Below, piece after piece: positions 42,257 to 51,237 of a DNA stretch of 64,000 nt. Under the pieces are notes generated by a model, which was given only the letters and a program-made list of their open reading frames with translations, was not told the origin of the DNA and made no database searches. Origin of the DNA: Vreelandella sp031769195 (GTDB lineage Bacteria > Pseudomonadota > Gammaproteobacteria > Pseudomonadales > Halomonadaceae); NCBI RefSeq assembly GCF_031769195.1, contig NZ_JAVHNP010000005.1:248001-312000 (forward strand), read 5' to 3'. The translations under genes and the position numbers were made by a program. Numbering within the stretch: the stretch's first letter is position 1; every line of letters begins with the position of its first letter.

Positions 42257-44782
42257 CTACCCTCCTATCACGCGGGGCAGCACCGCCAGCGCCCCAATCA
42301 ATAAACCAAAGACCACGACGTTATAGCGCCATAATAGCGCTACCACGCCCGGCTCGAAGGGGGCATGCACGCCCACATAGCCGTAGCCCACCCGTAGCCC
42401 TTGCAATACGGTCAAGATGACCGCTAAGCAGCCGTGGAATAGTGCGTAGGCTAGGCCGACCAGCATCACTGCATCATGGGAAGTTTGTGTGGGAGAAAGC
42501 TCGGCTTGCCATAGCGCCCACCCTGTTAACCCTATCTGGAGTGCGCCTAGCGCCGCGGCTGTATAGAAGCCTGCACCTAACCCTGCATCTCGCTGCTGAC
42601 GAAGCCCCCGTATCAGCTTCTCCATTATCACGGCACCAGCGAAAACCGCCACGCCCGCTGCGCCCATGAGCATTAATGAGAGCGGTGGTGTCTCCGGCAT
42701 GCGCCACTGAGGGGAGACGGTCCAAAGATAAAACCAGCCAAACAGATAAGAGAGAAAGAACGAACCGTTAGCGATAAGAAAAACGCCCATCGCCCAGAGA
42801 CCAGGGCCATCCATGGTGCGTGAGTGAAGCGGCGGATCGCCCGGTTTAACGCCTGCATCCGGTGCAGCGTTAGGATGGGCCCCGTTCTCCCATGACCAGC
42901 GCAGCAAAAAGATACCGGCAATGATCACAAAGACGCCTGCCAGTAGGTACACCCGCGTGAGAAGACTAAGGCACACCACCGCCAGCGCCGAGGCGGCAAA
43001 CAGCGGCCACCAGGAGTTACCCGGCAGGTGAATAATTTCACGCACCTTGCCGGTGATCGGGTCGGTGCCCCACATCTCACGTCTACCGTGGGAAGCCACC
43101 GCCAGCGAGTGTTTACCCTCGGCCATAGTGTGAGGTAAGTTCGGGTCATCCCACAGGGGATGACGGGTTTCAACATTGGGGAGACTCACGAAATTATACG
43201 CGCTAGGGGGCATGGTATTGGCCCACTCCAACGTGTCCGCGTTCCAGGGGTTGTGTTTCGCAGGTTTGCCAAACCGGAAGTGCAGCGCGATATCCAGCAG
43301 CACCATCGCGATCCCCGCTGAAAGGATAAAACTGCTTATGGACGAGAGCAGGTTGAAAATTTCCCAGCCGGATCCCGCCTCATACGTGTAAATGCGCCGA
43401 GGCATACCCAGCAGCCCCGTCCAGTGCATGATTAGGAAGGTACCGTTAAACCCTAAGAACGTGAGCCAGAAGCCCCAGCGCCCTAAGTTTTCGGAGGGCA
43501 TACGCCCAGAGAAAAGCGGCAACCAGTAGTAGAGCCCGGCGATCAGCGGGAAGAACATGCCCCCTACCAGCACATAGTGCATATGCGCGACAACAAAGTG
43601 GGTATCGTGCACCTGCCAGTTAAACGGCACTAATGCCAGCATCACTCCAGTGAGCCCGCCGCATACAAAAATGATCAAAAAACCCATTACCCATAGCATA
43701 GGCAGCTTCATTTTAGGCTTGCCAAGCCAAAGCGTGGCTATCCACACAAACACCTGAATCGCCGTGGGCACGGCCACCAGCATACTGGCCGCCGAGAAAA
43801 ACGCCTGGGCCAACTGCGGTATGCCTATGGTAAACATGTGGTGAACCCACAGTCCAAAGCTGATAAAGCCCATAATAGTGATCGCCGCCACTACCCAGCC
43901 GTACCCCACAATGGGCCGACCGGCAAACACCGGAATCAGGGTAGAGACAATACCGGCAGCAGGCAGAAAGATGATGTACACCTCTGGGTGGCCAAACAGC
44001 CAGAAGAGATGCTGCCATAACACCGGGTCGCCGCCGCCCGCAATTTGGAAAAACGGCATGCCGACTGCCCGCTCAAGCTCTAGCAGCACGCTACCAAGTA
44101 TCAGTGGTGGAAAGCCCACCACGATCATCAGCGCCATGGCGAGGATGTACCACGCAAACAGCGGCATTTTATGCAGCGCCATTCCCTGAGTACGGGTGCG
44201 CAGAATAGACACCACCAGCTCTACCCCCGCCGAGAGCGCGGAGATTTCCACAAAGGTAATGCCCAACAGCCAAAAGTCGGAGCCTAAATCCGGGGCAAAC
44301 TCCTTACTGCTTAGCGGCGTATACATAAACCAGCCGCTGGAAGGCGCCATTTCAATAATCAGGCTAGAGGTGAGAATAATCCCGCCAAACAGGTAGCAAA
44401 AATAGCCCAGCGAGGTTAACCGGGGGCACACCAGGTCGCGGGCACCGATCATTTTGGGGATCAGATAAATCGCCAACCCTTCCAGCATAGGAATGGCGAA
44501 TAGAAACATCATCACCGTGCCGTGCATGGTGGTGACCTGGTTATAAATCTCTGGCGACATAAAGTCCTGGTCAGGCATCGCCAGCTGGGTGCGCACCAGC
44601 ATGGCGAGAATGCCGCCAATCAGGAAAAACACCATCCCGGTGATCATAAAACGCAGCCCCAGCGTTGTATGGTTCACGATGGTCAGTGCTTTGAGCCCTT
44701 TTGGGTTGCCCCAGATGTCATGCAAGTCATCATGAAGCTGTTGCGGATCGTGCTCTACGGCCTCTTGGTTTACGCTCTTCAT
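42257..44782 (-). CDS. Cytochrome c oxidase subunit I-III fusion
   Basis: Catalytic subunit of a heme-copper terminal oxidase reducing oxygen to water with proton pumping. The 841-residue protein begins with a subunit I part of twelve helices: TTMHGTVMMFLF (heme ligand region), GHPEVYIIFLP with the cross-linked His-Tyr, VHHMFT (CuB ligands) and HFVVAHMHYVL (heme ligands). After about residue 570 come additional helices typical of subunit III (SRTMDGPGLWAMGVFLIANG, then SHDAVMLVGLAYALFHGCLA). Such fusions occur in caa3 oxidases. The ATG at 44782 overlaps the coxB stop (ATGA). Confidence 0.93.
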   Translation of the reverse strand: MKSVNQEAVEHDPQQLHDDLHDIWGNPKGLKALTIVNHTTLGLRFMITGMVFFLIGGILAMLVRTQLAMPDQDFMSPEIYNQVTTMHGTVMMFLFAIPMLEGLAIYLIPKMIGARDLVCPRLTSLGYFCYLFGGIILTSSLIIEMAPSSGWFMYTPLSSKEFAPDLGSDFWLLGITFVEISALSAGVELVVSILRTRTQGMALHKMPLFAWYILAMALMIVVGFPPLILGSVLLELERAVGMPFFQIAGGGDPVLWQHLFWLFGHPEVYIIFLPAAGIVSTLIPVFAGRPIVGYGWVVAAITIMGFISFGLWVHHMFTIGIPQLAQAFFSAASMLVAVPTAIQVFVWIATLWLGKPKMKLPMLWVMGFLIIFVCGGLTGVMLALVPFNWQVHDTHFVVAHMHYVLVGGMFFPLIAGLYYWLPLFSGRMPSENLGRWGFWLTFLGFNGTFLIMHWTGLLGMPRRIYTYEAGSGWEIFNLLSSISSFILSAGIAMVLLDIALHFRFGKPAKHNPWNADTLEWANTMPPSAYNFVSLPNVETRHPLWDDPNLPHTMAEGKHSLAVASHGRREMWGTDPITGKVREIIHLPGNSWWPLFAASALAVVCLSLLTRVYLLAGVFVIIAGIFLLRWSWENGAHPNAAPDAGVKPGDPPLHSRTMDGPGLWAMGVFLIANGSFFLSYLFGWFYLWTVSPQWRMPETPPLSLMLMGAAGVAVFAGAVIMEKLIRGLRQQRDAGLGAGFYTAAALGALQIGLTGWALWQAELSPTQTSHDAVMLVGLAYALFHGCLAVILTVLQGLRVGYGYVGVHAPFEPGVVALLWRYNVVVFGLLIGALAVLPRVIGG

Positions 44783-45837
44783 GGGCTCAAGGTCTCCAGC
44801 CAAGCACCCAGGGCATCCAAGGTGTCCGTATCAATATCATCGTGCGCAGGCATTTTATTACCCGGTTTCAGCGTTTGGTGGTTCTGCAGCCACTGGCTTA
44901 TGGCGCCCTCTTCCATGGGCATTGCGCCCGCCCCCAGCATTGTGCGGCTACCTACATCCGAGAGGTTCGGCCCCACACGGCCTTGGCTAACGCCCGCCAC
45001 TTCATGGCAGCTCGCGCAGTGAGTCATAAACGCCTCTCTTGCTCCATCGTGGGTCGAAGCTTGCGTCGCGGCTTCACTGAGTTCGGTTTCTTGGCGAGCC
45101 ATCAGCCATGCGTCAAATTCATCACGGGGCACGGCTTCAACGTACAAATGCATATGGGCATGACCTACTCCGCATAGCTCCGCGCACTGAGCCCCAAACA
45201 CGGCAGGCTCATCGGCTTCCAAGCGAATTTTATTGACACGCCCTGGCAACATATCGATTTTGCCGCCCAGGCGCGGCACCCAAAATGCGTGAATAACATC
45301 CGCCCCGCTCACATGAAAATCCACCGGCTCGCCTGCGGGCATCACCAGTTGATTAGCGGTCACTACTTCACCACCTTCTGCCCCTGGGTAGCGCACCTCC
45401 CACCACCACTGATGACCAATGACCTCAATCACCTCTGGCGGCTCGCTAAGTGGCAAAGGCAGCATTCGCTGACCGGCTGGCACGCCAAACATCAGCAGCG
45501 CAGTAATGCTCGCTACCGGTAAGACAAGGCCACCGCCAATAATCCAGCGTCTTGCAATGCGGCGCTCTTGAGCGGCCGTGCGCTCGACGCTGCGCGGCCT
45601 GAAGGCATACAGCCACACTGCCGTGACGCCCAACAGCACCACGGTGGCAAAACTAAGCATGACCCACCAAATTAACCGAACGTCTCGCGCAGCAGGCCCT
45701 GCTGGGTCTAAGATAGACCTATCGCCAGAGCAGCCTGCTACGCTGATGAGCAGGCAGATGCCCATCAAGCACGTGATTCGGTGACCCCAACGTGACGATG
45801 GATTGTGAATGGCGATGGCGCTATTGCGTTCCCTCAT
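44779..45837 (-). CDS. Cytochrome c oxidase subunit II with fused cytochrome c domain
   Basis: CuA-bearing electron entry subunit of the oxidase. The 352-residue product starts with a lipoprotein-type signal (ICLLISVAGC), has two membrane helices, the aromatic VIGHQWWWEVRY, and a CuA site (CAELCGVGHAHM). A C-terminal cytochrome c domain follows with CASCH heme attachment (CxxCH) and a methionine ligand in KMPAH. This fused form defines a caa3-type oxidase. The ATG at 45837 has AGGGA upstream; the reading frame is open further upstream without a better site. Confidence 0.92.
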   Translation of the reverse strand: MRERNSAIAIHNPSSRWGHRITCLMGICLLISVAGCSGDRSILDPAGPAARDVRLIWWVMLSFATVVLLGVTAVWLYAFRPRSVERTAAQERRIARRWIIGGGLVLPVASITALLMFGVPAGQRMLPLPLSEPPEVIEVIGHQWWWEVRYPGAEGGEVVTANQLVMPAGEPVDFHVSGADVIHAFWVPRLGGKIDMLPGRVNKIRLEADEPAVFGAQCAELCGVGHAHMHLYVEAVPRDEFDAWLMARQETELSEAATQASTHDGAREAFMTHCASCHEVAGVSQGRVGPNLSDVGSRTMLGAGAMPMEEGAISQWLQNHQTLKPGNKMPAHDDIDTDTLDALGAWLETLSP

Positions 45838-45905
45838 TAGCGATTTCCCTGAAGTGCAGTTAATCTGACCCACTCTTTTGCTTTGTCTAACCACAGGAAG
45901 TGACC

Positions 45906-46367
45906 ATGACACATACCCCCCAACGCACGATCAAAAGCCGCGCTTCGCTGGCCGGGCACCCGCTTCATCCGGTAATGATCCACTTCCCGGTAGCGGCGCT
46001 GATGGCGCTGGTGGCTTGCGATTTGGCTTACTGGTATACCCAGGATGCGTTTTGGCTGCGCGGCGGGCTTTGGCTGGCGGGTGTAGGTGCATTTGGCGGC
46101 TGGGTTGCATCGGTCGCGGGCATTATCGACTTGGTCTCGGTTGCGCGCATTCGCCGTCTGATTACCGGATGGAGCCATGCCATTGTGGCAGTAGTCATGC
46201 TCTCCCTGGCGTCGCTGAACTGGCTTCTGCGCTTCACCGAGCCCGACGCTGTGCTGCCCTGGGGTCTGGCAATATCGCTGGTTACCGCAGGCCTGATCGC
46301 GCTGGCGGGTTGGCTGGGCGGCCAATTGGTCTATGAGCACGCTGTAGGGGTCGAAGTAGAGTCGTAA
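45906..46367 (+). CDS. DUF2231 family membrane protein
   Basis: 153-residue inner membrane protein with about four helices and the DUF2231 hallmark LAGHPLHPVMIHFPVAAL near the N-terminus. Function unknown; members are common beside respiratory and cytochrome genes. It is divergent from coxB, 68 bp away. The ATG at 45906 has AGGA upstream; a GTG two codons earlier is possible. Confidence 0.85.
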   Translation: MTHTPQRTIKSRASLAGHPLHPVMIHFPVAALMALVACDLAYWYTQDAFWLRGGLWLAGVGAFGGWVASVAGIIDLVSVARIRRLITGWSHAIVAVVMLSLASLNWLLRFTEPDAVLPWGLAISLVTAGLIALAGWLGGQLVYEHAVGVEVES

Positions 46368-46446
46368 ATCTAACGGGGCGGCAAAAGCACGCAACACGGC
46401 GTTGGCTCCCCGCTCGCTGACTTCTCGTGTGGCGTTTGCCATGAGG

Positions 46447-46872
46447 CTAGCTCCACTCTAACGGTTTAGAGAGCACAAATCCCAACACGCCAAAGATACC
46501 CAACAAGGCAAGCAGTAGCGCACACAGGCTTGCCGTTTTTACTCCCTTAAATATCCCCATCTCTAAGCGTAAAATAAGCCAGCCAAAGCAGCCGTGAGCC
46601 GTAACCATTAAGACCACAGCCCCGAGCTTAAGAATTAACCAACCGCCCAACAGGCCGTGCAATAGAAACAGCAGCGTGCCCGAGGCAATCGCAGCGAGAG
46701 CGGCCGGTGTGGCAATAGAATTATAGAAAAACCGCGGCATAGGCGGCGTGCCTTGGGCAAAGCCAGCGTCTTTACGTAGCTGCAGCGCTTGCAGTAGCAG
46801 CGCAGGCAAATAGAGAAGAGCGCCGCACCAAATAACCAGCGCGGCGATGTGCAGCAGTTTTAGCCATGGCAT
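46447..46872 (-). CDS. CopD/HemJ-like membrane protein
   Basis: 141-residue protein with about four membrane helices, starting WLKLLHIAALVIWCGALLYLP, the first-helix pattern shared by CopD and HemJ-type proteins, and a second His in VTAHGCFGWLILRLEMGIFKG. It could be a protoporphyrinogen oxidase-like or copper-related membrane protein; the oxidase cluster nearby fits either. AAGGAA precedes the ATG. Confidence 0.72.
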   Translation of the reverse strand: MPWLKLLHIAALVIWCGALLYLPALLLQALQLRKDAGFAQGTPPMPRFFYNSIATPAALAAIASGTLLFLLHGLLGGWLILKLGAVVLMVTAHGCFGWLILRLEMGIFKGVKTASLCALLLALLGIFGVLGFVLSKPLEWS

Positions 46873-46965
46873 CAGGGCTTCCTTGCGTGACGGGGGCAGA
46901 GTCTATGGTAACTCCCATAACCTTAGTCAACCATTGCCGCCATGGCTAGGCAAAACACCCTTTTT

Positions 46966-47829
46966 TCAATCGACGGAAATTTCGTAACCCGTGAATTTAC
47001 GTAGATTAATCACGCCCGTATCGAACATAAGGTACTGCCCTTTGACACCTTGAAGAATGCCTTCGACCTGCGGCTGCTTATCAAAATTATGCGATACCAC
47101 TTTGCGTGGAAACGCAGCGACTGGATAGTGAAATTGCAGTGGCGCTTCGTCCAGTGTTCGAATCGCATCTTCACCATGCACACTGCGCAGCTGGGCTAAA
47201 CCACCTGCCAGCACGCTCAGCAAACGATCACGCTCGGCGCGCAAATCCAGCGACTCTACATCGCCTTTCAGCATCGCTCGCCAGTTTGTGCGGTCCGCCA
47301 CCTGCTCTTTGAACAGCATTTCAACAAACCCAGACTGCTGGCGGGTATTCACTTCTAGCATCGGCAGCGCTTGAATTGCGCCCTGGTCGAGCCAGCGTGT
47401 CGGCATCTGGGTTTTGCGGGTAATGCCTACTTTCAAACCAGAAGAGTTAGCTAAATACACAATGTGAGGCTGGAAACAGTGCGCCTCGCCCCATGCTGGC
47501 TCGCGGCAGGTGCCTTGGTAGTAGTGGCAGGTCTCTGGTTTCATGATGCAGGTATCGCACTGCGCTAAGCGCTTAAAACATGGGTAGCAGTAGCCCTGCG
47601 CAAAGCTCTTTTTGGTTGCCCGCCCGCAGTGGGTGCAGGCAATGGCGCCGCTCCATGAGAGGCGCATAGGGGTACCAATACGCTCATTCAACGCCACCCG
47701 GTGCTCCCCTGCACGCAGATGATAAACCACCTGTTCATCTTGGTGACGGGGAAGCGACGCCGCCATTTTTTGCAGGCATCCTTGCACCGGCGAGTTCGTT
47801 GAGGCAAACAGATCAGTCACGCGTTGCAT
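46966..47829 (-). CDS. DUF2797 family zinc-finger-like protein
   Basis: 287-residue cytosolic protein of unknown function. Cys/His-rich region: CTHCGR, GYCYPCFKRLAQCDTCIMKPETCHYYQGTC, probably binding zinc, followed by conserved HIVYLANSSGLKVGITRKTQMPTRW and a C-terminal VEGILQGVKGQYLMFDTGVI. The segment VYLANSSGLKVGIT resembles a GIY-YIG-like turn, which is a guess. The ATG at 47829 overlaps the upstream yeaC-like gene by 17 bp and has a weak ribosome-binding site; an ATG at 47766 is the alternative. Confidence 0.82.
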   Translation of the reverse strand: MQRVTDLFASTNSPVQGCLQKMAASLPRHQDEQVVYHLRAGEHRVALNERIGTPMRLSWSGAIACTHCGRATKKSFAQGYCYPCFKRLAQCDTCIMKPETCHYYQGTCREPAWGEAHCFQPHIVYLANSSGLKVGITRKTQMPTRWLDQGAIQALPMLEVNTRQQSGFVEMLFKEQVADRTNWRAMLKGDVESLDLRAERDRLLSVLAGGLAQLRSVHGEDAIRTLDEAPLQFHYPVAAFPRKVVSHNFDKQPQVEGILQGVKGQYLMFDTGVINLRKFTGYEISVD

Positions 47830-48097
47830 CCCGGGCCAAGCCTGCCATTTCTGGGCTAACGCCGGCGCCAGTCGCGCCAGCACCACAGGTACGCCGCTCT
47901 AAATATCCTACCCGGTTCTCTTCTGGTACGTTATTTTCGGCCTCAAAGCGCATCACCGCCTCTAGGCACAGCTCGGTCTGCTCTGGCGTTAAGCGGCGGC
48001 CATCGGGCCATTTACGTAGCGAGACCGCCTGCTTCAGGCTTTCATAAATGGCAGGCGTCATCTGGTTGATCATTTTATCGAAGGTCATATCGCTCAT
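47813..48097 (-). CDS. YeaC family (DUF1315) protein
   Basis: 94-residue soluble protein with the DUF1315 pattern MINQMTPAIYESLKQAVSLRKWPDGRRL, then EQTELCLEAVMRFEAENNVPEENRVGYL. Function unknown. AAGGTG precedes the ATG at 48097. It overlaps the DUF2797 gene and likely forms a two-gene transcript with it. Confidence 0.85.
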   Translation of the reverse strand: MSDMTFDKMINQMTPAIYESLKQAVSLRKWPDGRRLTPEQTELCLEAVMRFEAENNVPEENRVGYLERRTCGAGATGAGVSPEMAGLARDATRD

Positions 48098-48138
48098 GGT
48101 CAGCACCTTAAGTGTTGGCTGCTTTTAAATTAGCGGCG

Positions 48139-48990
48139 TTAAGCTTTGCTGCGTTTGGAGGAATAATACCAGCCTGTGGCGAGCCCCACGAGCAGCCCGC
48201 CCAGGTGGGCTTCGTTGGCGACGTTACCAAAGCCGACGGTGCCTGCAATATCCGTCATGGTGAACACCATCCAACCCAGCATAAACACCACCAGCATCTG
48301 AGGCACGAAGAAGCCACTTTGTGGCGCGCGGCGAGACATCAGCCATACGTGTGCCAGCAGCGCATACACCACGCCTGACATTCCACCAAACAGTACCGTC
48401 CCGGTGACATACTGAGCCACGTTAGCCCCAATACCTGCCACTATCAGCAGCAGCAGCATCATTTTACTGCCCTGGCGCAGCTCAATTTGCCGACCGAAGT
48501 ACCACACCCACATCAGATTAAAAATCAGATGCATCCAGCCAAAATGCAAAAATGCAGGCGATAACAGCCGCCACACTTGCCCACCCATTAAGGTGTCTGC
48601 CAGCGACCCATACACTAACTGCCCGCCAGAAATACCTACCGGCACAATAGTCAGTGCCACTATTAACAGATCGCCAAACACACCGGTGAGCGCGAATATC
48701 GCTAAGCTCACCACGATCATCAGAGCGGTAACCGGTACCTGGCGGAGTGTGGTGGCCATGTTCTGGGCAGCCTTTGGCCGCTGGGGGCGCGCATCGTCCA
48801 AGATAAGCGGCTCGCCGCGCTCCCAACGGCCAACTAATGCACGTAATTCGTCATGCTGGCGGGGATCAGCGACCCAGAGCAACTGGCCTTCCGCTTCGTC
48901 AGTAATGCGATGTCCAATGCGGTAATGCCACAATGCTTTACGCAGTGCCTGTGTATCTGCGCCTGTGGGCAAGAGCATGACGGGATGCAT
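48139..48990 (-). CDS. glpG: Rhomboid intramembrane serine protease GlpG-like
   Basis: Membrane protease cleaving within transmembrane segments. The 283-residue protein has an N-terminal cytosolic domain (to about residue 80), then about six helices with the L1 motif GWMHLIFNLMWVWYFGRQIE, the catalytic serine S205 (GGMSGVVYAL) and the catalytic histidine H262 (NEAHLGGLLVG). GGGAG precedes the ATG. Confidence 0.93.
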   Translation of the reverse strand: MHPVMLLPTGADTQALRKALWHYRIGHRITDEAEGQLLWVADPRQHDELRALVGRWERGEPLILDDARPQRPKAAQNMATTLRQVPVTALMIVVSLAIFALTGVFGDLLIVALTIVPVGISGGQLVYGSLADTLMGGQVWRLLSPAFLHFGWMHLIFNLMWVWYFGRQIELRQGSKMMLLLLIVAGIGANVAQYVTGTVLFGGMSGVVYALLAHVWLMSRRAPQSGFFVPQMLVVFMLGWMVFTMTDIAGTVGFGNVANEAHLGGLLVGLATGWYYSSKRSKA

Positions 48991-49065
48991 GGCATCTCCC
49001 TTTTATCCTGGTTGTGGTGCATCAAGTTTAAATGCGCCTAAGCGTTCTTTTGCCAACGGATAAAC

Positions 49066-49204
49066 AAAAAAATCCGGCGGAGGGGGCCGCCGGATAAAAG
49101 CAAGGGATCATTCAAGGGAACACTTACTCTGATAGCCGGCAACGGGGTTAGTTCAGCAGTTTTGCAAAAAATATGTAACCATATGTAATGATAACGCAGC
49201 GCGC
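49066..49204 (-). ncRNA. Terminator and possible small RNA / 3'-UTR element A
   Basis: Directly after the phosphatase stop (minus strand) lies an apparently non-coding 139-bp stretch ending in GATCCCTTGCTT (49109-49098), a 9-bp stem ATCCGGCGG/CCGCCGGAT (49072-49095) and seven T residues (49072-49066 as A on the plus strand). The terminator is strong. The GATCCCTTGCTT and U-rich end are shared with the element at 53339-53381, which suggests a common small-RNA 3' end rather than a plain terminator. Two ATATGTAA direct repeats (49171-49188) lie further upstream. Confidence 0.45.
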
Positions 49205-50191
49205 TTAATCAAAGTCAATTTCCCACGGCTTTGGCAACGCGCGCTCCTCTTTAGGCACTTGAATCCAAACGAAATGATCAGCGTCCAGCTGCGTTTCTCC
49301 ACTCCAGCGATAAGCGACTAAGCGGCCAAACTTAACGGCGCTGTAATCTAAACAAGCAATATTGGCCGCTGGCAATGCGGGAATTCCTTCACACCAGTAG
49401 TGGCCAATAAACAGCGGTGGCTGTTCTGGGCCGTAATAACTGAGCCGCTGCCGCTCAGTGTCTGTGAGCGCACGGGTTTCTAAATCGCCAGGCAGGTTAT
49501 CCGGCTGAAAGACCACATCGCCCCACTGCTGAGGATTGGCTGCCCAAAAATGAGCGCGAAAGCTTTGCCGTGTAAAGCCATCCCCTGAATGGATAGCCAC
49601 ACCCTGCGGCAGAGGAATGTGAGGGCCTCGGGTGAGCCGATCCAGTATTCGATACGCCTGGGAGGTGGGGTCGGTGGACTCCACAAGAAACTGGTTATCC
49701 ATTTGCGCCGCGGGGGCGCGCTGCTTGAGTTGCTCAATGAGCGCATCATCCCAGCAGGCGTGTACCACTCGGATGCCATCCAGCTCTAAAAAGAGTGGGA
49801 TGGTTTTAAACCAGGCCAGCGTATCTTCCCACTCATTGGTATGGTCGCGGTACTGGTCGAGGGTATCTTGAATGATGCGGTTGTGCCGCGGGGTATGCTC
49901 CCGCAGCCAGCGTTTTCCGCTGCCCTGAGGCGCCGGATGGGTATAGGCCAAGGCATTATATTCGTGATTCCCCATCACAATATGCGCTTCGCCCGCCTCA
50001 ACCATGCGCCGTGCAATCGTGACCGCCAATCGAATACGCGGCCCGCGATCAATTAGGTCACCTAAAAAAATCACTTTTCGCCGGGGGTGGCGATACACGC
50101 CTCCACGCTGGTGGTAGCCCAACTTCTCCAGCAAAGCCGCTAACGTAGCGCCACAGCCATGGATATCGCCGATTAGATCGTAACCCTCCAT
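49205..50191 (-). CDS. Metallophosphatase (serine/threonine phosphatase / ApaH-like)
   Basis: Calcineurin-type phosphoesterase, 328 residues. Metal and phosphate motifs are complete: GDIHG (residues 8-12), GDLIDRGPR and MGNHEYN, then VHACWD and a C-terminal IGHYWCEG. Larger than ApaH (about 280) and the phage-type phosphatases. The substrate, protein or small nucleotide, is not evident. The ATG is 1 bp after the nadK stop, so the two are co-transcribed. Confidence 0.85.
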   Translation of the reverse strand: MEGYDLIGDIHGCGATLAALLEKLGYHQRGGVYRHPRRKVIFLGDLIDRGPRIRLAVTIARRMVEAGEAHIVMGNHEYNALAYTHPAPQGSGKRWLREHTPRHNRIIQDTLDQYRDHTNEWEDTLAWFKTIPLFLELDGIRVVHACWDDALIEQLKQRAPAAQMDNQFLVESTDPTSQAYRILDRLTRGPHIPLPQGVAIHSGDGFTRQSFRAHFWAANPQQWGDVVFQPDNLPGDLETRALTDTERQRLSYYGPEQPPLFIGHYWCEGIPALPAANIACLDYSAVKFGRLVAYRWSGETQLDADHFVWIQVPKEERALPKPWEIDFD

Positions 50192-50192
50192 A

Positions 50193-51125
50193 TCAATCCC
50201 CTAGCCGATGGCTCCAGCCGAGTTTACTGCGCAGCACATCGTAGAAATTGTGCCCTATGGGGTGCACGAGCTGAACGCGCTCCGGCTTCCGGGTGATGAC
50301 CAACACATCATCTGGCTTGGCCACCGCACGGGTTTGCCCATCACAGCTAATATGCGGGTAAGTCTGGTTGGTTTCGCCGATATGGATACGAATTTCGCTA
50401 GCCGCATCAATCACAATAGGGCGACTAGAGAGCGTATGGGGAAACATAGGCACTAGCGTTACCACATCCAACTTGGGGTGCATGATCGGTCCGCCGCCAG
50501 AGAGCGCATAGGCAGTAGAGCCGGTCGGTGTGGCTACGATGAGTCCGTCGCTGCGCTGGCTGTAAACAAACTGCCCATCGATGAACAGCTCAAACTCAAT
50601 CATGCGCACCGCTTTACCCGGGTGCACGACGACTTCGTTCAGCGCATCGCCGCTGCCCACCGCAACGCCATTGCGATACAGCACCGCATCCAGCAGGAAA
50701 CGCTCTTCAACCTCAAACTCCCCTGCCAGCACTTCGCCTACTCTGGTTTCTAATTCGTCGGGAGAAATATCCGTTAGAAACCCAAGCCGCCCGCGATTGA
50801 CCCCCAAAATTAGGGTGCCACTACGGCACAGCGTACGTGCGGCGCCTAACAAGCTGCCATCCCCGCCGACCACAATCACTAAGTCGCAAAGCTCACCCAG
50901 CATACGACGGCTGGCCTCAGGCAAACCATGCTGGGGAAGCGCAGTGGCGGTTCTATCTTCAATCAGCACTTTATAGTCGTGCTCTACCAAATAGCTTACT
51001 AATCGTTTGAGCGAATCGACGACTTTGTCGCTGCCTAAACGACCAATCAAGCCAATCGTCTTGAAGGGCTTTCCAGAGTGACGAAGGCTGCCAGAGGCGG
51101 AACCTGACGATGGGGTAGTGGACAT
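50193..51125 (-). CDS. nadK: NAD kinase
   Basis: ATP-dependent phosphorylation of NAD to NADP. In 310 residues: the GGDG motif at 87-90 (VVGGDGSLLGAAR), NRGRLGFLTDI, the second motif with PTGSTAYALSGGGP, and HTLSSRPIV. The first 20 residues are Ser-rich and probably disordered, so the true start could be slightly downstream. Confidence 0.95.
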   Translation of the reverse strand: MSTTPSSGSASGSLRHSGKPFKTIGLIGRLGSDKVVDSLKRLVSYLVEHDYKVLIEDRTATALPQHGLPEASRRMLGELCDLVIVVGGDGSLLGAARTLCRSGTLILGVNRGRLGFLTDISPDELETRVGEVLAGEFEVEERFLLDAVLYRNGVAVGSGDALNEVVVHPGKAVRMIEFELFIDGQFVYSQRSDGLIVATPTGSTAYALSGGGPIMHPKLDVVTLVPMFPHTLSSRPIVIDAASEIRIHIGETNQTYPHISCDGQTRAVAKPDDVLVITRKPERVQLVHPIGHNFYDVLRSKLGWSHRLGD

Positions 51126-51187
51126 GGGCGACTCTCGCTAGCATCAGCCCACATTATGGAGAGGAAGGCAGTATCGAGCAAATCACT

Positions 51188-51217
51188 CGGTACGGCAATG
51201 CTGCGCCTGCCGTACCG
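51188..51217 (-). terminator. Hairpin between the EamA transporter gene and nadK
   Basis: Perfect 10-bp arms CGGTACGGCA and TGCCGTACCG around a 10-nt loop, just downstream of the transporter stop; no T-run follows on the minus strand, so it may be a weak terminator or stability element. Confidence 0.5.
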
Positions 51218-51237
51218 GGAAAAATCAGCGGCTTAGG

